64,000 nt of DNA from Flammeovirga sp. OC4 (GCF_000812565.1 NZ_JTAM01000037.1:1-64000), one strand, 5' to 3'; positions 1-9,018 are shown, numbered from the stretch's first letter. The notes: a model not told the origin generated them from the sequence alone. A program made the numbers and translations.

Positions 1-60
1 TGACGCTCACGCTTAACACTTGAAACAGGGGGTACACCATAGTTAAACCTATGGCGCACA
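1..60. repeat. Hairpin repeat cluster cut by the window edge
   Basis: The first bases are the 3' part of a hairpin of the repeat family described at 36327-36354: the GC core, TTAA and closing CACTTG are visible, and the 5' arm lies outside the window. A second small hairpin follows, with CCATAG pairing to CTATGG at about 38-55. The same CCATAG-type hairpin recurs at 23078-23095. Confidence 0.6.
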
Positions 61-96
61 AAACATCATTATTTTACTGATGAAAGAAGAGGTATT

Positions 97-275
97 TTAC
101 ATACAACACTTCTTATATTTCTTGCCACTTCCACATGGATAAGGATCGTTTCTTCCTACTTTAGGTACTCCTATAAGGATTTCTCATACAAGTAAGCATT
201 CATTATCTCTTCTGCTTCCTCTCCATCTAATTCATGGTAGGTTGTTCTATATCCTTCATAATTAATAGTTAAAAG
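97..275 (-). pseudogene. Decayed SEC-C motif protein, C-terminal remnant
   Basis: Reading the minus strand, positions 184-97 encode a textbook SEC-C zinc-binding tail (GRNDPYPCGSGKKYKKCC, then Met and stop), preceded by IGVPKV. The preceding residues (HELDGEEAEEIMNAYLYE) lie in a different frame at about 250-185, and a stop follows the junction. No start codon or N-terminal domain is found upstream before in-frame stops. SEC-C motifs bind zinc and sit at the C terminus of SecA and many YecA/YchJ-like proteins. I read this as a frameshifted and truncated remnant; a sequencing error could explain the frameshift but not the missing N-terminus. Confidence 0.6.
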
Positions 276-323
276 CGTTTATTTTTTAGTTCACTCAGTT
301 ATAACTTCTAAATATGATAAAAT

Positions 324-3300
324 TTATAATCTTCTCAACAACAATTCTGGCAATACTATTTTCACTTCTTTTTCATGTTCTTCAGACCACCAATAGATAA
401 TATAACTCACTTTCGCTTTTGCTATGGTATATCCTTTTTGAGATAGTCTTTGAAGCTCCTCTTTAAAGGCTTTGGAGAATTTTAAAATGAGATAGTTATC
501 CTGAGTAAAACAACCATCTTGATCAAAAAGAAGAGCATCTCCGGTATTTAAGTTTGAGATGTACTTTTGTTTGTGAACAAAGAAGCTTAACCATAAATCT
601 TTGTGAGTAGCTTGAAGAAGTAAAAGTTTTGAAGGTTCATAGTGTTGATCGTCTTCCAAAACTTCAAGATGAGGAATTGAAATATTATTTAGGTAGTTTT
701 TGTTGGTGTGGATGGATAAATGATGCTTTGATCTGGTAAAAGCTACATACAACTCTCTTTTCCTGGCATTGGTATTCTCAATTTTATCTTTGAGCATAAT
801 AAATACGTTATCAAACTCTTTGCCTTTTGACTTATGGATTGTAGAAACAAGAATGGTTTCTTCGTCTGAATTAATAAAGTTTTCTAGTTTGGACTCTTTG
901 ATAAAAATCTCAAAATCTGATTTGTATTTAATCTTTGGATAAAGTTCTTCAAATTCAGCTATGATATTTAGACATAACGATAAGTGTTGACTGTTACTGA
1001 AGTTTGATTTAATCTTTTCTATTGAATCCTTCCACTTATTATTGTCAATAATAGCCTCACTATTTTCAAAATCTAAGGCAATGATAAAATGACGTATTTC
1101 TGATAAATTATATAAGTTGAAACCATCATTGGATTGAATAAGTTTAGCCTTCTTTCCCATCATATTCAACAAGCCTGTGATCTGTAAAGCATCTTCATTT
1201 TTATGAGTAAGAATACAAGTCGAACCTTTTAATGGACTGTGATAAACTGTTCTTACCACCGCTTCTATTAAATGTTGGGAAACATACTTTGTTAACTTTA
1301 CGGAACCTGTCTCTTTCGACTTAGAGGTGATTTGATTTACCTTTAATCGATTACCGATTTTTTTGACAAATTGATTGGAATAATCGACCAAAGCCATATC
1401 ACTTCGATAGTTTTCTGTCAATTCATACTTTTCTGCTCCGTTATGTTGAATAAAGTCTTCTAAATATTTTGAAGAAGCCCCTCTGAATTCGTAAATATTC
1501 TGATCATCATCCCCCACCATAATTACCCTCATATCATCATTAATCTCCATCAAGGTAGACACTAACTCAAACTCCGCTTGATCCATATCTTGTGCCTCAT
1601 CGATCACAAGTACCGTTTTGGTAATTTTGGATTGTTCAATCTCCTTATTCTTAATTTTGTCTACTGTGGAAGCAATAATATTTTGCGATTTCTCTAGATC
1701 ACCTACCTTACCCAATATTTCAAAACAATAAGAATGGAAGGTCATAATTTCAATACCATACACTGCATTTCCAATCAATGCTTTGAGTCGCATTTTAAAC
1801 TCTGTTGCCGCTGCCCTCGAAAAGGTCAACATCAAGAGTTGTTCATGCTTGACATCTTCCATGAGAATCAAAGAGGCTAATTTATGTACTAACACCCTAG
1901 TTTTCCCACTTCCTGGACCAGCTAGAACGGAAATATAATCCGACTTATTATCTTTAATTATGCTATTTTGAGTGATGGACAATCCACCAAAAAGCTGTTC
2001 ATATTTGGCGGGTGTAATGTTCTTTTTTAAAGATTTCCCTTTTTCACCTCTAAAATATTTTCTTAAAAAATCTGAGTATTCCAAGTGAAAATAATCTTCC
2101 GTAAACTGCAATGCATCTTGATAATCTTGGATCATTTTTTTGGCATACTCTCCTACTATATGAACCTGTTCGGTTTTATTTTGATAGTATTGATCCAATT
2201 TCTCATAATCTGACTTCTTATATTTGATCTGATTGTTTTGCTCTAATCGATCAACCTTTATCTTATTATAAGTAATCAAAAAGCCTCCATCAATCTTAAT
2301 GGCATCAATCCTCGACAAGTAAAAAAGGGCATCTTCAATATCCTCTAATTTAGCATTTACCTTAAAAAGAGAAGATGTGTTTTTAAAGTCAAAGGCTTTC
2401 TTTAATTCTAAAATTGAAAAGTGAACTAGTATTTCATTTCCTTCTAAATTTTGACTTATACTTTTCTCAAACAAAAACTCAACGATAAATTCTGATAAAG
2501 TATACCTTAATTGAATTTTCTTTTTTAATGTATCAGGTGACAGTTTACATTTTACAATAAAGTGATGATTTGAATACTCATCTTTCTTCCTTTTGATACT
2601 ATTTGTAATCACCCAAAAGTTTAAGATGGTATTTATCTTCTGAGGGTTGACTCTGGAAACATTCTCACTTTCTGCTTTTTCATTGAGTTCTTTAATATGA
2701 TATTGACATTCCTCTTCTGTAAATTGATCAACCAAAAAATTTTCAATACCATGGAAGGACTTCAATATATTCAAAGACCTATTTTTCTTGTCTTCTCTTT
2801 TGATAAAAGCGGTCAAATCCTTTGCATCAGACAGAATTCCTTCAGCCCTCAGTAAAGTAATGACTTCTATGACCTGTTCCTTTTTTAAACCAAGGTGATC
2901 TGATATATAATCAACTCTCGTTTCTGCTTTCTCATCATCTTCTCTTATCCGTGTTTTGGAAGAAAATAGTTTTTTGATGACTCGAATGGCATTCTGTTTT
3001 TGGTCTTCATTAAATCGAGGAGAATTGTTTATTTTATCGATTGCCTCCTGTGCATTTTTAGATTGAATACTATCCGCAAAAACTTGAGGCATATTTTGTC
3101 CACGTTTTACATAACCGGCATCTTCTAATGCCGCTATAGCAGTGGTCACCCTTGTTTCTAATTCCTTGATACTATCATCCCAACCTGCTTTCCTTGCGAT
3201 CTCTAAAGCAGAATTTGACACACTACCTTTATAAACTGATAGTTGTTTGATAGCACTCCATATTTGCTTTATTTCATTGAAGTTTAGCTTTGTTTGATTC

Positions 3301-5120
3301 AAAAGAAGAAAATGCTTGTCTAAATCTTCTTCATTAAACAACACAAAGCATTCTGCTGACAAGCTTTGATCTCTCCCTGCCCTACCTGCTTCTTGCACAT
3401 AATTCTCTAAAGAGTCCGAGACTTCAAAATGAACTACCATCCCCACATCACTTTTATCCACTCCCATTCCAAAAGCAGAAGTAGCAACCATAATATCTAC
3501 TTCTCCATTGATAAAAAGTTCTTGGTTTTCAGACTTCTCATTCTTGTCCATTTTTCCATGATAAGCCCTAGCATAAAATCCATCTTGATTTAATTGCTCT
3601 GCAATTTTGTAGGCTTTTTTAGTCCTTGAAACATAAACAATTGTTGGGCATTGTTTCGCTTCTATCAATTCTCTAAGTTGAGCGTACTTTTCTTTATCTC
3701 CTTTCTTAGGAATTACTTGGTAACTCAGGTTCGTCCTTGAGGCTTTGGAACTAAATTCTTTTAATTGAAGAGATAATTTACTTGAGAAATAATGCTTGAT
3801 ATCGTTAACGACCTGCTTTTTGGCTGTAGCTGTAAAACAAGAAACAGGAATGGTATAATTTAGCTTTTTCTTTATTTGTAAGTTTTGAATAAAGTCCGCA
3901 ATGTACAAATAGTCCACTCTAAAATCTTGTCCCCAAGCTGAAAAACAGTGGGCTTCATCAATTACAAACCTTACGATATTCCTCCCCAATAAAAGTCTTT
4001 CTATCGACCTTGATCTCAATGACTCAGGAGAGATATATAATAAAGAAGCCATTCCATTTTCAACTCTTTCAAAAGATTTCGCTCTTTCGATAGGGTCTAA
4101 TAGTCCATTAATAGTTACTGCATCTGTGATATTAGATTTCTCTAAATTATCCACTTGATCTTTCATCAATGACTGTAATGGTGAAATCACAACCGTTAAC
4201 CCCTTCACATTTTCACCACTCATTAATGCTGGAACTTGAAAAGTGATCGACTTTCCTCCTCCTGTTGGAAAAATAGCTAGAAGTGATTCATTATTTATGG
4301 CAGCATTTACGGCATCTTCCTGCAGAGACCTACCTTCAAACTTACGATAATCAGGGTATCCAAAATACTTTCGCAACCCTTCCTTTGCCCCTAATTTACT
4401 TTGACAATAATTACAGTCTTCAGAACATTTGGTATTCCTTAATATTTTAAAAACAGCTTCAACTTTGGGATACGTTTTTAATACCCAGGGTGGCGTAATA
4501 GAGTATTTATTATTTATCGAAATAAGTGCCAAAACATAGGCTAATTCTACTGGGTTTTCTAGGATTAAATCCTCTAAAGAAGCTATGTTATCACAAATCT
4601 CTCCTTTAAATCTTCTGAAGATTGTAGATTTTATTTTTTTATGATCGGACTGATAATGAATGTATTTGAAAAAGGATTTATATTCTCTTTGATCTTTAAG
4701 TAAAGCATAAAAAATTGCTCTTAAGTCTTCGTCTAGATTATTGAAAGCTACAATCTCATCATGTAGTAAGTCTTTCGTTTTCAAGCAATCTGTTAATGGA
4801 TTATTCAATTCATCAGTCTGTAATTTATCATCTTTTAAAAGCTTATGATAAGGTTTGGAGGGAAATAATAAAGGAGACCAATGCAAAGTATCAATCACTT
4901 CTTTCTCTGCAAAAGACACTACAAATTGCTTTTCAATGCAGGGAATATCATGTGCAAAAATATTATGTCCACATATAAACTCCTTCTCTTTTATACATTG
5001 AAGCAAATCTTGATTGGAGGTAGAATGTGAAGCCACATCCTCACCTGATACTACTCCTATATCTTCAATTTTCTTCGATTTTACATTAACCTCTACATCA
5101 ATAAAAGCAATCCTTTCCAT
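324..5120 (-). CDS. DEDD exonuclease-RecQ-UvrD fusion helicase
   Basis: A 1598-residue DNA-processing protein with three enzymatic modules. Residues ~1-130 look like a DnaQ/RNase T-type 3'-5' exonuclease: DVE near residue 8, HNxFAHD near 52, and an NNPLTDCLKT segment that fits the third motif with Asn in place of the usual His. A small CxxxCxxC cluster follows at ~232-239. A RecQ helicase spans ~260-800 (Walker A PTGGGKS ~285, DEAHCFSAWGQDFR, then the motif VI-like QEAGRAGRDQ). The C-terminal ~500 residues form a UvrD/PcrA SF1 helicase (AGPGSGKT, VIDEAQDMD, GDDDQNIYEFRG, STIHKSKGKEFD, YVAFTRSK). I chose the ATG at 5120; an in-frame TTG at 5138 is possible. RecQ and UvrD act in recombination and repair. 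Single-chain fusions of this kind occur in Bacteroidota, and this role is inferred. No obvious operon partner. Confidence 0.88.
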   Translation of the reverse strand: MERIAFIDVEVNVKSKKIEDIGVVSGEDVASHSTSNQDLLQCIKEKEFICGHNIFAHDIPCIEKQFVVSFAEKEVIDTLHWSPLLFPSKPYHKLLKDDKLQTDELNNPLTDCLKTKDLLHDEIVAFNNLDEDLRAIFYALLKDQREYKSFFKYIHYQSDHKKIKSTIFRRFKGEICDNIASLEDLILENPVELAYVLALISINNKYSITPPWVLKTYPKVEAVFKILRNTKCSEDCNYCQSKLGAKEGLRKYFGYPDYRKFEGRSLQEDAVNAAINNESLLAIFPTGGGKSITFQVPALMSGENVKGLTVVISPLQSLMKDQVDNLEKSNITDAVTINGLLDPIERAKSFERVENGMASLLYISPESLRSRSIERLLLGRNIVRFVIDEAHCFSAWGQDFRVDYLYIADFIQNLQIKKKLNYTIPVSCFTATAKKQVVNDIKHYFSSKLSLQLKEFSSKASRTNLSYQVIPKKGDKEKYAQLRELIEAKQCPTIVYVSRTKKAYKIAEQLNQDGFYARAYHGKMDKNEKSENQELFINGEVDIMVATSAFGMGVDKSDVGMVVHFEVSDSLENYVQEAGRAGRDQSLSAECFVLFNEEDLDKHFLLLNQTKLNFNEIKQIWSAIKQLSVYKGSVSNSALEIARKAGWDDSIKELETRVTTAIAALEDAGYVKRGQNMPQVFADSIQSKNAQEAIDKINNSPRFNEDQKQNAIRVIKKLFSSKTRIREDDEKAETRVDYISDHLGLKKEQVIEVITLLRAEGILSDAKDLTAFIKREDKKNRSLNILKSFHGIENFLVDQFTEEECQYHIKELNEKAESENVSRVNPQKINTILNFWVITNSIKRKKDEYSNHHFIVKCKLSPDTLKKKIQLRYTLSEFIVEFLFEKSISQNLEGNEILVHFSILELKKAFDFKNTSSLFKVNAKLEDIEDALFYLSRIDAIKIDGGFLITYNKIKVDRLEQNNQIKYKKSDYEKLDQYYQNKTEQVHIVGEYAKKMIQDYQDALQFTEDYFHLEYSDFLRKYFRGEKGKSLKKNITPAKYEQLFGGLSITQNSIIKDNKSDYISVLAGPGSGKTRVLVHKLASLILMEDVKHEQLLMLTFSRAAATEFKMRLKALIGNAVYGIEIMTFHSYCFEILGKVGDLEKSQNIIASTVDKIKNKEIEQSKITKTVLVIDEAQDMDQAEFELVSTLMEINDDMRVIMVGDDDQNIYEFRGASSKYLEDFIQHNGAEKYELTENYRSDMALVDYSNQFVKKIGNRLKVNQITSKSKETGSVKLTKYVSQHLIEAVVRTVYHSPLKGSTCILTHKNEDALQITGLLNMMGKKAKLIQSNDGFNLYNLSEIRHFIIALDFENSEAIIDNNKWKDSIEKIKSNFSNSQHLSLCLNIIAEFEELYPKIKYKSDFEIFIKESKLENFINSDEETILVSTIHKSKGKEFDNVFIMLKDKIENTNARKRELYVAFTRSKHHLSIHTNKNYLNNISIPHLEVLEDDQHYEPSKLLLLQATHKDLWLSFFVHKQKYISNLNTGDALLFDQDGCFTQDNYLILKFSKAFKEELQRLSQKGYTIAKAKVSYIIYWWSEEHEKEVKIVLPELLLRRL

Positions 5121-5138
5121 AATATACTCTATAAACAA

Positions 5139-5528
5139 TCAGCTGTAATAACAACTATTCTTTACAAATTTCTTAGATGATAAAAAGACGGTCCCGTCAA
5201 TTATTTTAAAATCTTGTTTGCTAGTCGACTTAATCAGCTAACTAATAGATCAAATCAACAGTGTTCAATATAATTAGAATCAAGAAGAAATTATAACATA
5301 ATACATATTTAATACTTAGGGTTAAGAGACATTGACTACGTTAAGAAAATAATAATGTGCAAGTGTACTAATCATCAATTCCAAATTGCTTAAATTATAT
5401 AAAACTCAACGACTGAAAAATAAAAAGAGGGCATGATACTATCCATCAAAAACCCTCTTTCATTTACTAACATTCCACATTTTAATCGAAACAAAATCTC
5501 TGATTAATAGTATCAACCCGAAATACGA
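5139..5528. other. Gene-free spacer with one weak hairpin
   Basis: No gene is seen here. The only structure is an AAAGAGGG/CCCTCTTT inverted repeat at 5424-5431 and 5453-5460, flanked by short A and T runs. It could end transcription of the unknown gene pair at 5529-6444, which reads leftward into it. Confidence 0.4.
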
Positions 5529-6080
5529 TTAAATGAGGTGCCGTTTGTAAAGCATTTCTACTTTTGCAAAGTGTGCTCCCGAATCTAACCTTCGTTTTAA
5601 TTTATAAATGGACTTTATCTTTGTGGGTTCATAATGAGTGACCACCAATTTAAAACGATATTGATCCGTTCCGTAGGTTCTTGATGACAATAAATCGGTT
5701 TTAAAATCCTCAGACCGTACTTCTGCTATAAATTTGGGGTGTTCTGTAGAAAACACTTTGTGAGGGACTTCACGAAAACCTTCAGAAAACAAAAAATTTA
5801 ATTTTCTCTTCAACTTTGCTTTTTTTCTTTCAGGTACAACATGGATATGCACAACCCTATCAGTGATTAGGCCCTGAAATACTTTTTTTGACAGCTGTAC
5901 AATTTCTTTATCAGAGAGAATATCTTCTGTCTTTTCTTGCCAAGCCCAAAAAGTTACGGATTCTAAAGCAACCCACTTCAATTTCAAATAGATACCTTCA
6001 AACCTTCTGATCATGATTATTCTCTTTGTAATTAAATGCTCGGTTTGCTCAGCAAGTTCTAATTCTTTTAATTTTAGCAT
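5529..6080 (-). CDS. Hypothetical basic protein
   Basis: A 183-residue protein of no family I recognise. I chose the ATG at 6080 (MLKLKELELAEQ) because the longer frame adds a hydrophobic N-terminal stretch that overlaps the upstream gene. The middle is rich in Lys/Arg (PERKKAKLKRKLNFLF), and the C-terminal half alternates hydrophobic and charged residues as in a beta-rich domain. There is no signal peptide or membrane segment with this start. It begins 13 bases after the end of the upstream unknown gene on the same strand, so the two are probably co-transcribed and may work together. Confidence 0.6.
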   Translation of the reverse strand: MLKLKELELAEQTEHLITKRIIMIRRFEGIYLKLKWVALESVTFWAWQEKTEDILSDKEIVQLSKKVFQGLITDRVVHIHVVPERKKAKLKRKLNFLFSEGFREVPHKVFSTEHPKFIAEVRSEDFKTDLLSSRTYGTDQYRFKLVVTHYEPTKIKSIYKLKRRLDSGAHFAKVEMLYKRHLI

Positions 6081-6093
6081 GATAAAAGTAGTT

Positions 6094-6444
6094 TTAAAGG
6101 TTAATAGTAACAGTTGAAATAAGAGTATATTCAAATTCAAGAGGCGTAGTTATTCCATCACCACTTAGCCAGGTACTTTTCAAAAAGTGGACTTGACAAG
6201 ATTTGATATTTAGATTGAAGGTTGGGTTAAATTCCAATACCTTTCTTACTCTTTTTAGAGCTAAGGTTAAATCCGCTTGAAAGTTTTCTTTACTGGAGGA
6301 TAATTCAATGGTCAATACCCCCTTTTTGAAAGACTTAATATCGGTACAAACCTGAGTAAGCATACGAGAGTACTTATCAACCCCATGAACAAAATAGTCG
6401 TTGAGTACTTGAATCTCTTTGTCTGAAAAAGTATGTTTTTGCAT
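6094..6444 (-). CDS. Hypothetical protein, first of a two-gene unit
   Basis: A 116-residue soluble protein without a family I recognise. The N-terminal half looks helical (SDKEIQVLNDYFVHGVDKYSRML). The C-terminal part has alternating strands, ending FEYTLISTVTINL. It precedes the basic hypothetical gene at 5529-6080 by 13 bases. The pair is isolated on both sides by long spacers, so it is probably a self-contained transcription unit; nothing in the sequence indicates its function. Confidence 0.55.
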   Translation of the reverse strand: MQKHTFSDKEIQVLNDYFVHGVDKYSRMLTQVCTDIKSFKKGVLTIELSSSKENFQADLTLALKRVRKVLEFNPTFNLNIKSCQVHFLKSTWLSGDGITTPLEFEYTLISTVTINL

Positions 6445-6995
6445 TACAATAGTATTTAAAGGGTTAAAACTATTGCATCAAGAAAAGAAGAGAAGTGACC
6501 ATGTTTTTTTTAGGCGGCCGCCTCACATCATTTTTACCACCGTGCCTTGGTGAAAGATCGGTTGGTGAGTGTTAAAACACTACTCTTGATGCTATTATCA
6601 ATTCAAAAGTGCATAATTCTCAATTAAAACACAACCATTAAGGTATTTATTCTATTTTAATTAGAGACTTATTTTATTCAATAATAGTAGTAGGCCTTAT
6701 CTCGGTTTATAACAGTTAAACTCGTTCAGTACACTTTAAACTACGTTTCTATGCACTTTCAATCCATTTTTCTACAAGATTCTAAAGTGTAATTATATCT
6801 AGAAAATTCTTTATAAAAAGAAACTATGATAAACGTTAAACAGGTTGTTATTTTGAAAAGTTTTTTCTAAAATGACAGTTCATTACGAACACGTTGTCGT
6901 TCCATTATTAATTTGATTATCACTTCAAATTATAGTTTTTTTTAATCAATTTACTTAGCAAATACTTTTAATATCTCATAAACAACAATTAAAAA
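6445..6995. other. Long spacer with a GC-rich structured patch
   Basis: No protein gene is seen. Most of it is AT-rich, but 6510-6575 is markedly GC-rich. It contains a perfect 12-bp palindrome AGGCGGCCGCCT (6512-6523), a CACC/GGTG arm pair, and an AGTGTT-AA-AACACT hairpin just downstream. This could be a small structured RNA or a protein-binding site; I cannot assign it. The remaining ~400 bp before the carbonic anhydrase-like gene show no clear -7 box. Confidence 0.35.
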
Positions 6996-7709
6996 ATGCT
7001 TCAAAGAAAATTTGATAAAATCGTTAAAGCGGAGTTTCCTAATGCGAAAGATGCAAAGGATACATCTATTCACTATTTAGGTAAAATGCAAATTGACTAT
7101 GAATTGGATGTATCAAAAGTCCTGATGGCCACTTCAGTTTGCTCAGACGATATCAATGTACCTTCATCTACTTTTTTCAGTATACTTTTTGGACCGTTTG
7201 TAATGGGTGGACTTGGAGGTATTCCGTTTGTAGGTAAAACAGGTATGACAGCTTTTGCCCATCATGTACCCGATGGAGGAAGTGCATTTATTTTTTATGG
7301 CCCTCATATTGGTATCACATTAGATGGTGAATTAGGTAAAATGTACAGACCAAGAATGGAAGAAACCGGAAATTCTTGTGGAGCACTGATGTTGGCATTA
7401 AGTCGTCTGGAAAATGAAACCTATACCCCCACTATGAGCGATGATGATTACCAACAAATGAAACTTGAAGAAAGTTTGCTGCCCTACAGAGAAAAAATCA
7501 TGTCAGCCGAAAATAAGCCAAAAGCAATTACTGAAGCTACTTATGAGATTATTGACCAAAAAATCCATGAGTACTTGAAAACTTGCAAAGAGGAATTTCA
7601 TGTGGATAAGGTCACTTTGCTCGGCGGAATAGTTATCAATACTGATTATGGTCTGGATGATTATTTCGATGTTAGAAATTTTGAAGTCATTGACTTAAAT
7701 AGTATTTAA
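6996..7709 (+). CDS. LCIB-type beta-carbonic anhydrase homologue
   Basis: A 237-residue cytoplasmic protein that I match from memory to the LCIB/LCIC family, named after the algal limiting-CO2-inducible proteins and structurally a beta-carbonic anhydrase variant (CO2/bicarbonate interconversion at a zinc). Supporting features are the glycine-rich core GGLGGIPFVGKTG (71-83), AFAHHVPDGG (86-95) and NSCGAL (126-131). Candidate zinc ligands are Cys49, His89 or His90, and Cys128. Asp51 or Asp52 could supply the catalytic Asp after the first Cys. The Arg usually found in the C-x-D-x-R dyad is not in its normal place (Asn/Val follow), so activity is uncertain. No signal peptide. It stands alone and is followed by a strong terminator. 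Confidence 0.6.
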   Translation: MLQRKFDKIVKAEFPNAKDAKDTSIHYLGKMQIDYELDVSKVLMATSVCSDDINVPSSTFFSILFGPFVMGGLGGIPFVGKTGMTAFAHHVPDGGSAFIFYGPHIGITLDGELGKMYRPRMEETGNSCGALMLALSRLENETYTPTMSDDDYQQMKLEESLLPYREKIMSAENKPKAITEATYEIIDQKIHEYLKTCKEEFHVDKVTLLGGIVINTDYGLDDYFDVRNFEVIDLNSI

Positions 7710-7735
7710 TGTAAAATACCTAACTATAATATATA

Positions 7736-7768
7736 CTGCCTCACCAATATTGGTGGGGTATTTTTTTC
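7736..7768 (+). terminator. Rho-independent terminator of the LCIB-like gene
   Basis: A perfect 14-bp palindrome CACCAATATTGGTG (7742-7755) is followed by GGGTA and a run of seven T, 30 bases after the stop codon of the LCIB-like gene. Confidence 0.8.
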
Positions 7769-7869
7769 AACTATCATCGCATTGAGATAAAAAGAGTGAT
7801 GCAGAGGTGATATGAATTCAAAAATTAAATAAATCACCTCTACGTAGTTCACTATCACTCCTCCTTCTC

Positions 7870-8406
7870 TCATACTTCTTCCATCATAAAAGCTCCTGCC
7901 AAGGCTTTCGTTTCTATATCTTTTGCGAATAGTGGAGTTTCTTCATTGATATGAAGTTGGAAAGGTGTTTCCTGTGGATCAATGTCTTTTGTTAGCTCGT
8001 GAGTGGCTTCGATAAATTTTTCATTTTCAGTTTCTGAAATCACTTTACAAGTAAGCAGACTAGTGTCCTCATCTATTTTTTCAACTGTTAATTCCCAAGT
8101 GATTTGTAGTATTACATAGTTGACATCATCCAACCAAAGTGTAGTATTAGGTGAGACGGTCAATACTCTATGCTTTTCTGAGATTGTTTCTATGTAGTGC
8201 TGTACCATAAAGTAACCCGCTACATTTTCGACATTCATTGAGACTCTTTTTCCTGAAGGTAATTGCCCTTGTGCCGCACTTTGATGCCCAGATGAACAGG
8301 CGGCATATTCTTCGGAAGTTATATTGAAGAGCCATTCTGAGATGTTGATACTTTCAATGTTCGCGTTAATAATGGCTTGTGCTGTTGCTTCTCCTAGTTT
8401 TGTCAT
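7870..8406 (-). CDS. Hypothetical protein paired with a SnoaL-like gene
   Basis: A 178-residue protein starting at the ATG at 8406 (MTKLGEATAQ). The longer frame upstream only runs antisense-like through the SnoaL gene and is not credible. Alternating strands with Trp-rich segments (TLWLDDVNYVILQITWELTVEK) suggest an SRPBCC- or lipocalin-like fold, but I do not recognise a family. It lies 32 bases downstream of the SnoaL-like gene on the same strand. Its divergent neighbour is an HxlR regulator, so it is probably controlled with that gene by the operator at 8960-9010. Confidence 0.65.
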   Translation of the reverse strand: MTKLGEATAQAIINANIESINISEWLFNITSEEYAACSSGHQSAAQGQLPSGKRVSMNVENVAGYFMVQHYIETISEKHRVLTVSPNTTLWLDDVNYVILQITWELTVEKIDEDTSLLTCKVISETENEKFIEATHELTKDIDPQETPFQLHINEETPLFAKDIETKALAGAFMMEEV

Positions 8407-8438
8407 GATGTTTTTGATTTGAAGAGAGTAAATTTTGT

Positions 8439-8918
8439 TTAGAAATAAGTGTTCTCGTTTTTGAATTTTCCGCCAACCATCCAGAAGTAAAATCTCATTT
8501 GACCGTGAATAGGCTGTACAGCATCCCAATGTTCAGTGATTTGACCATTTTCTACTTTCCATACATCTATGATATTCAAACCTTTTTGAGGATTTCCTCT
8601 ATGTTTTTTATCATTCGTGGCATGTGAGTGAACGGTTACGTGTTCCCCATCTACATAAATATGCTTCACATCATACATATAATCAGGGTATGTTTTTGCA
8701 AAGTTAGAGACCACTTCCAACACCCCTTCTAAACCATCGACCATACTTTGATTGTGTTGTTTGTAAGGGTGACTTCCATACGTCTTTCTTATGTATTCAA
8801 AATCATGATCATTCATTATATGCTGCACAAAGTCAACTACGATTGTTGCATTTTCTACTTCTTGTGCTGTCCATGATGCTTTCTGATACTTCTGTAAATC
8901 AATTTTTTGCGTTTCCAT
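8439..8918 (-). CDS. SnoaL-like / NTF2-fold protein
   Basis: A 159-residue protein of the SnoaL-like polyketide-cyclase family (NTF2 fold). Members are small alpha+beta barrels that bind or isomerise small organic molecules. Typical features are the helical N-terminus with VDFVQHIMNDHDFEYIRKTYG, the GLEGVLEVVSNFAKTYPDYMYDVKHIYVDGEHVTVHSH core, and the final IIDVWKVENGQITEHWDAVQ strand pair. The substrate cannot be read from the sequence. It is the first gene of a leftward pair that diverges from an HxlR regulator, an arrangement often used for inducible detoxification of electrophiles; that role is an inference. Confidence 0.8.
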   Translation of the reverse strand: METQKIDLQKYQKASWTAQEVENATIVVDFVQHIMNDHDFEYIRKTYGSHPYKQHNQSMVDGLEGVLEVVSNFAKTYPDYMYDVKHIYVDGEHVTVHSHATNDKKHRGNPQKGLNIIDVWKVENGQITEHWDAVQPIHGQMRFYFWMVGGKFKNENTYF

Positions 8919-8956
8919 TTTAACTTTATTAAAAGGTTTTTAAATAAATAATCTTT

Positions 8957-9011
8957 AACTTGCATTTTGCAATCTTTTACAAACATAAAGCATTAACTTG
9001 CATTTTACAAG
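8957..9011. promoter_or_regulatory. Paired operator for the HxlR regulator
   Basis: Between the divergent SnoaL-like and HxlR genes are two direct copies of AACTTGCATTTT(G/A)CAA. The first core, TTGCATTTTGCAA (8960-8972), is a perfect dyad with half-site TTGCA. The second (8998-9010) has one imperfect half. The repeats are 38 bp apart, and the second nearly touches the regulator's start codon. The position suits autoregulation and control of the SnoaL pair; binding is inferred. Confidence 0.65.
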
Positions 9012-9018
9012 CTATAAA

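Noticed and set aside
5529-6444. The unknown gene pair next to the RecQ-UvrD fusion considered as part of a defence system with it.
   Set aside because: A 390-bp spacer with a possible terminator separates them and neither protein has a recognisable defence domain.
8407-8529. An N-terminal extension of the 178-residue protein running into the SnoaL gene.
   Set aside because: It would overlap the 3' part of the SnoaL-like gene in another frame and has no family support; the ATG at 8406 is far better.
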